Shown: positions 6,386 to 11,362 of the stretch, piece by piece
Numbering within the stretch: the stretch's first letter is position 1
Layout: every line of letters begins with the position of its first letter
Source: Candidatus Accumulibacter sp. UBA704
GTDB taxonomy: Bacteria; Pseudomonadota; Gammaproteobacteria; Burkholderiales; Rhodocyclaceae
Assembly (NCBI GenBank): GCA_002304785.1
Contig: DBMG01000122.1
Location: 1 to 11,362 of the forward strand
DNA length: 11,362 nt
Direction: 5' to 3'
Made by a program: the position numbers and the translations under genes
Notes under the pieces: generated by a model
Told to the model about the DNA's origin: nothing
The model's database searches: none
The model's input: only the letters and a program-made list of their open reading frames with translations

Positions 6386-7684
6386 ATGGATCCTCTGGTT
6401 GCCGCAATCGTTCTTTTCGGGCTCTTCATCGCGCTGGTGTTTCTGCGGGTCCCCGTGGCCTTCGCCTTGGGACTGGCGTGCGTTCCGGTAATCCTGTTTA
6501 CCGATCACGTTTCCTTTTTCGCACTCATCGACCGAACCTACAATTCGTACAACTCCTTCCTGCTGCTGTCGGTACCTTTCTTCCTGCTGGCCGCCAACCT
6601 CATGAACGCGACCGGCGTTACAAACCGGCTCATCGATCTTTCCACCGCCACCGTGGGACACTTTCCCGGTGGGTTGGGTCAGATCAACGTTTTCGTCAGC
6701 ATGCTCTTTGCCGGAGTCTCGGGTTCGTCGACCGCCGACGCGGCCGGGATCGGCAAGGTGCTTATTCCGGCCATGCTCAATCAGGGCTACGACCGCAGCT
6801 TCACGATCGCGATCACGGCTTGCTCCTCGGTCATGGGGGTCATCATTCCACCGAGCATCCTGATGCTCATCTGGGGCGGAACGATGTCCATCTCCGTCGG
6901 CTCGTTGTTTCTCGCCGGGATCATCCCGGGAATTCTCCTCGGCCTGTCGATGATGGTGACGGTATATTTCTACGCCGTGAAATACCAATATCCGCGCTAC
7001 GAGAAAGCCAGCTTCGCACACTTCGTGAAGGCGTTTATCGGAGCGGGCCCGGGATTGGTGACACCGTTCGTTATCCTGTTCGGGATCGCGTTCGGTGTTT
7101 TCACGCCGACCGAAGCATCAGCGATTGCCGTCGTTTACTCGATACTCATCGGGATCGCCAATCGTTCCCTCGATACTCGCGGCTTCATCCACCATTTGAG
7201 TGACACTGCCAAGCTTATCGGTGTCTCGCTCTTCTGCGTTGGCACAGCGTCGGTGTTCAGCTGGCTGCTGGCTTTCTACCACGTTCCCCAGGCACTGGTG
7301 GGAATGATCCAGGGTTGGGGGCTCGGTCCGAAAGGGATCATCCTCGTCATCTCGGCCGTTTTCCTTTTCGTCGGGCTGTTTATCGATGCCATCCCGGCCA
7401 TCATCATCATGGGCAGCATCATGTTCCCCGTGGCGCAGGCGGCGGGCATTCACCCGATCCACTTTTCGCTGGTGGGTGTCGTTTCCCTGGCCTTCGGCCT
7501 GGTGACTCCCCCCTACGGCATGTGTCTGCTCATCGCATCGCGGATCGGTGAGATGTCGATCCACAGAGTGCTCAAGGACGTGGCCATCATCCTTGTGCCG
7601 ATGCTGGGAATCCTGTTCCTGCTGTGCATGATCCCGGACATCATTCTCTTCCTGCCGCGGCTGATCTCGCCTCAGTTCATGTGA
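6386..7684 (+). CDS. dctM: TRAP transporter large permease subunit, DctM family
   Basis: The 432-residue, very hydrophobic protein (about 11-12 helices) is the sodium-coupled transport channel of the TRAP system. Conserved DctM motifs are visible: SGSSTADAAG (112-121), PAMLNQGY (128-135), IPPSILMLIWGG (154-165), FTPTEASA (239-246), DAIPAI (334-339) and TPPYG (374-378), the two inverted-repeat halves typical of the ion-transporter superfamily. The ATG at 6386 has GGGAG about 10 nt upstream and lies 2 nt after dctQ; a longer upstream frame overlapping dctQ is not needed for homology. Length is normal for DctM (about 425-435). It is followed by 116 nt before the isomerase gene. Confidence 0.95.
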   Translation: MDPLVAAIVLFGLFIALVFLRVPVAFALGLACVPVILFTDHVSFFALIDRTYNSYNSFLLLSVPFFLLAANLMNATGVTNRLIDLSTATVGHFPGGLGQINVFVSMLFAGVSGSSTADAAGIGKVLIPAMLNQGYDRSFTIAITACSSVMGVIIPPSILMLIWGGTMSISVGSLFLAGIIPGILLGLSMMVTVYFYAVKYQYPRYEKASFAHFVKAFIGAGPGLVTPFVILFGIAFGVFTPTEASAIAVVYSILIGIANRSLDTRGFIHHLSDTAKLIGVSLFCVGTASVFSWLLAFYHVPQALVGMIQGWGLGPKGIILVISAVFLFVGLFIDAIPAIIIMGSIMFPVAQAAGIHPIHFSLVGVVSLAFGLVTPPYGMCLLIASRIGEMSIHRVLKDVAIILVPMLGILFLLCMIPDIILFLPRLISPQFM

Positions 7685-7713
7685 TGAACACCCCACCCGT
7701 GCGGACCGGATAC

Positions 7714-7725
7714 GGAGGTGAAATG
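7714..7725 (+). promoter_or_regulatory. Alternative ribosome binding site and ATG for the isomerase gene
   Basis: GGAGGTGA (7714-7721) is almost the full anti-Shine-Dalgarno complement and precedes an ATG at 7723 that is in frame with the isomerase. Spacing from GGAGG is only 4 nt. Starting here would add 26 residues (beginning MALYRCSPMQEG) that do not look like the family. Confidence 0.45.
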
Positions 7726-7754
7726 GCGCTGTATCGTTGCAGTCCGATGCAAGA

Positions 7755-7775
7755 GGGGCACCCGGAGGGTGCCCC
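7755..7775 (+). other. Stem-loop between dctM and the isomerase gene
   Basis: GGGGCACCC (7755-7763) and GGGTGCCCC (7767-7775) form a perfect 9-bp stem with the triloop GGA. No T-run follows. It lies just upstream of the AAGGA ribosome binding site used for the GTG at 7801, without covering it. It could shield the TRAP part of the message or set the expression ratio between transporter and enzyme. Confidence 0.75.
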
Positions 7776-7800
7776 GGCAAACCGGAAGGAAAGGACGAGC

Positions 7801-8997
7801 GTGAACTACCCCATCGATTTCAGGAACCGGGACTTCCTGCTCCAGCATATCCGTCACACCTTGTCGTTCTACGACGACCGGATACTCGATCCGTCGGGTG
7901 GCTTCTTTCATTGCTTCATGAATAACGGAGACGTTTTCAATCCCGGCTTGAGGACGCTCGTAGCCTCGTGCCGGTTCGTCTTCAACTACGCCATGGCCGC
8001 CCGGCAGTTCGGCAGTCAGAGGTACAAGGACTACGTGATCCACGGTCTGGACTATCTTCGCACCGTGCACAGGAACCCGAAGACCGGCGGGTATGCCTGG
8101 AAAATCAGCGACGGCCGGGTCATCGATGCGACCAATCATTGCTATGGCCTGGCTTTCGTAATGCTGGCCTATGCCTGCGCGATGAAAGCAGGTGTGGCGG
8201 AAGCCCGGTCCTGGATCTACGAAACGTTCGACCTGATGGAAAACCGCTTCTGGAGCGAAGCGTTCGGTCTCTACGCCTGCGAGGCCGACAGCAGTTGGAA
8301 AGTCGGCACTTATCGCGGGCAAAACGACAACATGCACGCTTGCGAAGCGCTGATCTGTGCCTACGAGGCGACCGGCGATAACTGTTTTCTCGATCGAGCG
8401 GCCCGATTGGCCGCGAACATGACCATCCGGCAACGCGAAAAAACCGGGAGGCATCTCTGGGAACATTACACCAGCAATTGGGAACCCGACCTCGACTACA
8501 ACCGCAATGACCGCAGCAACAGCATTCGTCCGTGGGGCGTGCAGACCGGCCACCAGACCGAATGGGCCAAGCTGCTGCTGATTCTCGACAGGCATCGTCC
8601 CGAGACGTGGCGGCTGGAGTGCGCGGTCGACATGTTCGACCGTGCCATGAAGTTCGGCTGGGACCATAAGTTCGGCGGGCTGATCTACGGCTACGACCTC
8701 GCGGGCAATCCATACGATCAGGACAAGTACTTCTGGGTTCAGGCGGAAAGCATTGCCGCGTCCGCGCTGCTCGCGGATTGCACCGGCTGCGAGGTCTATT
8801 GGAACTGGTACGACAGCCTCTGGGATTATTGCTTCACCTACTTTGTGGACCATACCTATGGCGCCTGGTATCGGGTTCTGACCCGCAGCAACGCACGCTA
8901 TGACGACAGAAAGTCCTACAACAACAAGGCGGACTATCACACCATGGGTGCGTGTTACGAGGCGCTGAACGTCATTCCGGGGCGAACGGGCGGGTAG
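7801..8997 (+). CDS. AGE-family sugar isomerase/epimerase (mannose isomerase/YihS-like)
   Basis: The 398-residue cytoplasmic protein belongs to the N-acylglucosamine 2-epimerase superfamily of (alpha/alpha)6-barrel enzymes, which interconvert aldoses and ketoses or C2 epimers of unphosphorylated sugars. Catalytic-site motifs align by eye with those described for YihS: R58 in CRFVFNYA, H179 in QNDNMHACEA (H176 in YihS), H251 and E254 in GHQTEW (H248, E251), E316 in FWVQAES (E320) and H380 in DYHTMG (H383). Known members act on mannose, N-acetylmannosamine, cellobiose or sulfoquinovose; this one cannot be assigned. GTG at 7801 is chosen because AAGGA ends 5 nt before it and the homology begins there; ATG 7723 is the rival. 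It is the last gene of the TRAP operon, so it presumably acts on the imported compound. No kinase is nearby in the window. Confidence 0.9.
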   Translation: MNYPIDFRNRDFLLQHIRHTLSFYDDRILDPSGGFFHCFMNNGDVFNPGLRTLVASCRFVFNYAMAARQFGSQRYKDYVIHGLDYLRTVHRNPKTGGYAWKISDGRVIDATNHCYGLAFVMLAYACAMKAGVAEARSWIYETFDLMENRFWSEAFGLYACEADSSWKVGTYRGQNDNMHACEALICAYEATGDNCFLDRAARLAANMTIRQREKTGRHLWEHYTSNWEPDLDYNRNDRSNSIRPWGVQTGHQTEWAKLLLILDRHRPETWRLECAVDMFDRAMKFGWDHKFGGLIYGYDLAGNPYDQDKYFWVQAESIAASALLADCTGCEVYWNWYDSLWDYCFTYFVDHTYGAWYRVLTRSNARYDDRKSYNNKADYHTMGACYEALNVIPGRTGG

Positions 8998-9011
8998 CGC
9001 CGGTACGGCGC
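8997..9011 (+). other. Small stem-loop at the isomerase gene end
   Basis: GCGCCG (8997-9002) and CGGCGC (9006-9011) form a perfect 6-bp stem with the loop GTA, starting at the last base of the stop codon. The overlapping palindrome ACGGCGCCGT (9005-9014) gives an alternative fold. There is no T-run, so termination is doubtful. Confidence 0.4.
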
Positions 9012-9025
9012 CGTCGCGTGGCGGC

Positions 9026-9034
9026 TGGTATCAT
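9026..9034 (+). promoter_or_regulatory. Candidate extended -10 promoter of the LacI-family gene
   Basis: TGGTATCAT contains TATCAT (five of six to TATAAT) with the TG extension one base upstream. No recognisable -35 exists at the right distance, as is common with extended -10 promoters. It would allow the regulator to be made independently of the TRAP operon. Confidence 0.4.
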
Positions 9035-9094
9035 CCTTGCCTCAGGCAGGTGCGGCCGGCCGGAAAGCCAACGTATTATTTGGAGCAAGCAGTC

Positions 9095-10150
9095 GTGCGG
9101 GAATCTCGAGGCGTGACCATACAGGATGTAGCCAAAGCCGCCGGAGTTTCGTCCACAAGCGTTTCGAACTACCTGAACGACAGGATGGGCGAAATGCGGC
9201 TGGAAACGCGCGAACGCATTGCCCGGGCGATCCGGGATCTCGGCTATACGCCGAACAGCGCGGCGCGGCAACTCAAGACCGGGCACGCGCCGATGCTCGG
9301 CCTGCTGGTCCCGACGGTTGTCAATCCCTATTACGGGGAACTGGCCGTGGCGGTGGACGCCGCCGCGCAGAAGAAAGGCTTCCGCGTGATTCTGTGCAAT
9401 ACGCAACGTGACCCTGAGCGCGAGATGGCGTTTGTCCGCGAACTCGTGGCCTATGGGGTGCGCGGAATTCTGGCCGCTTCGGTACTGCAGAACGCGAACG
9501 CCATGTCCGCGCTCATCCGGCGCGGAGTGGCATTCGTGCTGTTCGAAACACTCGGCCCCGACCCAGGAGTGGAGCGAGTGGACATCGTCTCGATAAACCA
9601 TGTGCTCGCCGCCGAACGGGCTGTCGACTGCCTTGTTTCGCAGGGACACAAATCGATCGCGTTCGTCACTGCAACTCCCTTGACGCCGCATCGGCTGACG
9701 CGCTTGCGTGGGTTTCGGAACGCCATGCAACGTAATGGTCTGGGTGACGGAGTGGTCATCACCGACGAAGACGTTCCCGTTCATTCGACATCTCACAATG
9801 ATGCCGATCTGGCCCAATTCGGACATCTCGTGGCTGGGCAGATCATGTCCATGCAGCCTCGCCCGACGGCCGTTTTTGCGATGAATGATTTCTTGGCCAT
9901 TGGAATGCTGTCCGGTTTTCACAAGCTGGGCGTCAAGGTGCCCGACGATATTTCGATCATCGGCGTGGACGATATCCAGCTTGCAAGTTACACCTCGCCT
10001 TCCCTGACCACGGTTCGCCAGCCTTTTTCCCAAATTGCGGAGTCGGCAATCGAGAGCATTTGCGCTAGGCTGGCCGATCCGGCGCGTGCCGGGACGGTTA
10101 CCTACCTCGAACCGACGCTCGTTGTCCGCGCTTCCACCGCGCAACTCTGA
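9095..10150 (+). CDS. LacI-family transcriptional regulator
   Basis: The 351-residue protein has an N-terminal LacI helix-turn-helix (about 7-30: VTIQDVAKAAGVSSTSVSNYLND) and a hinge helix NSAARQLKTG (54-63) whose leucine L60 normally inserts at the central CpG of the operator. A periplasmic-binding-protein-like ligand domain follows (about 66-345), with the family landmarks MLGLLVPTVVNPYYGE, FAMNDFLAIGML (261-272) and DDISIIGVDDIQLASYTSP (284-302). The GTG at 9095 is favoured by GGAG 9 nt upstream; a GTG at 9050 would give an atypical 15-residue extension. The gene follows the isomerase by 97 nt in the same direction and very likely controls the TRAP-isomerase operon through the two palindromes before dctP. 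The effector is probably the imported sugar or its isomerised form; whether it represses or activates is inferred (repression) from operator placement. Confidence 0.95.
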   Translation: MRESRGVTIQDVAKAAGVSSTSVSNYLNDRMGEMRLETRERIARAIRDLGYTPNSAARQLKTGHAPMLGLLVPTVVNPYYGELAVAVDAAAQKKGFRVILCNTQRDPEREMAFVRELVAYGVRGILAASVLQNANAMSALIRRGVAFVLFETLGPDPGVERVDIVSINHVLAAERAVDCLVSQGHKSIAFVTATPLTPHRLTRLRGFRNAMQRNGLGDGVVITDEDVPVHSTSHNDADLAQFGHLVAGQIMSMQPRPTAVFAMNDFLAIGMLSGFHKLGVKVPDDISIIGVDDIQLASYTSPSLTTVRQPFSQIAESAIESICARLADPARAGTVTYLEPTLVVRASTAQL

Positions 10151-10151
10151 G

Positions 10152-10183
10152 CGCGCCGCGCCGTTCGGCCGCCCCGGGGCGCG
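10152..10183 (+). other. GC-rich structured stretch after the LacI-family gene
   Basis: CGCGCC (10152-10157) pairs with GGCGCG (10178-10183), enclosing GCCG/CGGC arms (10160-10169); the perfect 12-bp palindrome CGCCCCGGGGCG (10170-10181) gives a competing fold. No T-run follows. It may slow polymerase at the gene end but is not a standard terminator. Confidence 0.35.
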
Positions 10184-10228
10184 ACGACTCCTTGCCGGAG
10201 CCGTGTATGGGTCTCCGCGGGCTTGTTT

Positions 10229-10237
10229 TGCTAGAAT
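10229..10237 (+). promoter_or_regulatory. Candidate extended -10 promoter of tal
   Basis: TGCTAGAAT carries TAGAAT (five of six to TATAAT) with a TG extension. No clear -35 is found 17 nt upstream. Transcription would start near 10244, leaving a leader of about 65 nt before the tal ATG. Confidence 0.45.
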
Positions 10238-10308
10238 CGACAGTCTCTCGGGGCGTGTCGGCCCGGCACAGGTTTCGCAACACCATCAGACCCAGAAAGG
10301 GAGTCATC

Positions 10309-11295
10309 ATGTCCAAGAACCTGCTCGAACAACTGAAGGAAATGACCGTCGTGGTCGCCGATACCGGCGATATCCAGGCCATCGAAACCTTCACCCCGCG
10401 CGACGCGACGACGAATCCATCGTTGATCACCGCCGCCGCCCAGATGCCGCAGTACCAGGGCATCGTCGATGCGACGCTGAAACAGGCCCGCCTCGATTGC
10501 GGCGCGTCGGCGCCCGCGGCCAAGGTCGTCTCGCTGGCCTTCGACCGCCTGGCCGTGGCGTTCGGCCTGAAAATCCTCGAAATCGTCCCCGGCCGGGTGT
10601 CCACCGAAGTCGATGCCCGCCTGTCATTCGACACCGAGGCGACCATCGCCAAGGGCCGCGAACTGATCGCCCAATACGAAGCCCAGGGCGTTTCGCGCAA
10701 GCGTATCCTGATCAAGATCGCCTCGACCTGGGAAGGCATCCAGGCGGCCGCCGTGCTGGAAAAGGAAGGCATCCACTGCAACCTGACGCTGCTCTTCGGC
10801 CTGCACCAGGCCATCGCCTGCGCCGAAGCCGGCGTTACCCTGATCTCGCCGTTCGTCGGACGCATCCTCGACTGGTACAAGAAGGACACCGGCCGTGATG
10901 CCTACCCGGCCAACGAGGATCCCGGCGTGCTGTCGGTGACGCAGATCTTCACCTACTACAAGAAGTTCGGCTACCAGACCGAAGTCATGGGCGCCAGCTT
11001 CCGCAACATGGGCGAGATTACCGAACTGGCCGGCTGCGACCTGCTGACCATCGCCCCGTCGTTGCTCGCCGAACTCAAGGCGACCGAAGGCGAACTGCCG
11101 CGCAAGCTCGATGCCGCGAAGGCCGCGACGGCCTCGGTGGAGAAGATCGCCGTCGACAAGGCCGCCTTCGACCGCATGCACGCCGTCGACCGCATGGCCA
11201 CGGAAAAACTGGCCGAAGGCATCGCCGGGTTCACCAAGGCGCTGGAAGCGCTGGAAGGACTGCTTGCGGCACGCCTGAAGGAACTGGAAGGCTGA
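10309..11295 (+). CDS. tal: Transaldolase (class I, TalB type)
   Basis: The 328-residue cytoplasmic enzyme transfers a dihydroxyacetone unit between sedoheptulose 7-phosphate and glyceraldehyde 3-phosphate in the non-oxidative pentose phosphate pathway. Residues align at a constant offset with E. coli TalB: D18 (VVADTGD), N36 (TTNPS), E100 (STEVDAR), the Schiff-base lysine K136 in RILIKIAS, N158 (NLTLLF), S180 and R185 (ISPFVGR), and S230/R232 of the phosphate site in MGASFRN. All are intact, so an ordinary phosphosugar substrate is expected. The ATG at 10309 follows AAAGGGAG at good distance. Third codon positions are almost all G or C, stronger than in the TRAP cassette, which suits a highly expressed housekeeping gene. 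It has its own promoter candidate and terminator. A role in processing the product of the upstream isomerase is possible but not shown. Confidence 0.97.
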   Translation: MSKNLLEQLKEMTVVVADTGDIQAIETFTPRDATTNPSLITAAAQMPQYQGIVDATLKQARLDCGASAPAAKVVSLAFDRLAVAFGLKILEIVPGRVSTEVDARLSFDTEATIAKGRELIAQYEAQGVSRKRILIKIASTWEGIQAAAVLEKEGIHCNLTLLFGLHQAIACAEAGVTLISPFVGRILDWYKKDTGRDAYPANEDPGVLSVTQIFTYYKKFGYQTEVMGASFRNMGEITELAGCDLLTIAPSLLAELKATEGELPRKLDAAKAATASVEKIAVDKAAFDRMHAVDRMATEKLAEGIAGFTKALEALEGLLAARLKELEG

Positions 11296-11325
11296 ACGGA
11301 ACATCAAGAAGGGTCCGGGAGGATC

Positions 11326-11362
11326 AACGGGGAAAGGCGATGAAACGTCTTTCCCCGTTTTT
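11326..11362 (+). terminator. Intrinsic terminator of tal
   Basis: AACGGGGAAAG (11326-11336) and CTTTCCCCGTT (11349-11359) form a perfect 11-bp stem that can extend inward by about three pairs to a 6-nt loop (ATGAAA). A T-run begins at 11358 and continues to the window edge. This is a textbook rho-independent terminator 30 nt after the tal stop. Confidence 0.93.

Noticed and set aside
7672..8940. Long minus-strand frame (422 codons) opposite the isomerase
   Set aside because: No start with a ribosome binding site and no recognisable motifs; fully overlaps a gene with conserved catalytic residues.
9005..9014. ACGGCGCCGT as an autoregulatory operator of the LacI-family gene
   Set aside because: It is a perfect palindrome but does not resemble the two candidate operators before dctP, and short GC palindromes are common in such DNA.
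8972..10144. Long minus-strand frame (390 codons) opposite the LacI-family gene
   Set aside because: Antisense shadow of a well-supported regulator; low-complexity arginine/histidine-rich translation.
10152..10183. GC-rich inverted repeats as the terminator of the regulator gene
   Set aside because: Several mutually exclusive folds are possible and no T-run follows, so a terminator call is not supported.

Overview
The window most likely comes from a GC-rich betaproteobacterium, probably of the Rhodocyclales (Azoarcus/Dechloromonas/Propionivibrio type). This is inferred from the LolC N-terminus, the transaldolase, the HAMP linker style and the coding bias, not from any database search. It holds ten protein genes. 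Nine are complete and one runs off the left edge. No RNA genes, IS elements, prophage genes or CRISPR arrays are visible.

Layout. (a) 1-894: the 3' part of a Kelch/galactose-oxidase-like beta-propeller protein. (b) 990-2922: lolC-lolD, the inner-membrane engine for lipoprotein release, overlapping by 8 nt. (c) 4431-2932, minus strand: a two-gene unit encoding a membrane-bound Cache-HAMP sensor that lacks any output domain, and a predicted winged-helix protein of unknown function. It ends 9 nt from lolD, in convergent orientation. (d) 4432-4792: an AT-richer regulatory region divergent to that unit. (e) 4793-8997: a TRAP transporter (dctP-dctQ-dctM) followed by an AGE-family (mannose isomerase/YihS-like) sugar isomerase. 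(f) 9095-10150: a LacI-family regulator. (g) 10309-11295: a canonical class I (TalB-type) transaldolase closed by a strong intrinsic terminator at the right edge.

How it fits together. Region d-f looks like a self-contained, substrate-inducible uptake and isomerisation locus. A periplasmic binding protein with the TRAP anion-binding arginine captures an acidic ligand, DctQM imports it with sodium, the AGE-family enzyme interconverts an aldose and a ketose (or epimers), and the LacI-type protein controls expression. Two near-identical 14-bp palindromes in the dctP leader (4637-4650 and 4746-4759) are each one base from perfect CTGTAACGTTACAG with a central CpG. They are strong operator candidates for that regulator. 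Two perfect 9-bp stem-loops sit between dctP and dctQ and between dctM and the isomerase gene, which suggests post-transcriptional tuning of subunit ratios. No sugar kinase or further catabolic gene is in the window, so the substrate cannot be fixed. An acidic sugar (uronate or sulfosugar) would reconcile a TRAP binding protein with a sugar isomerase. The transaldolase has its own promoter candidate and terminator and probably is a housekeeping pentose-phosphate gene.
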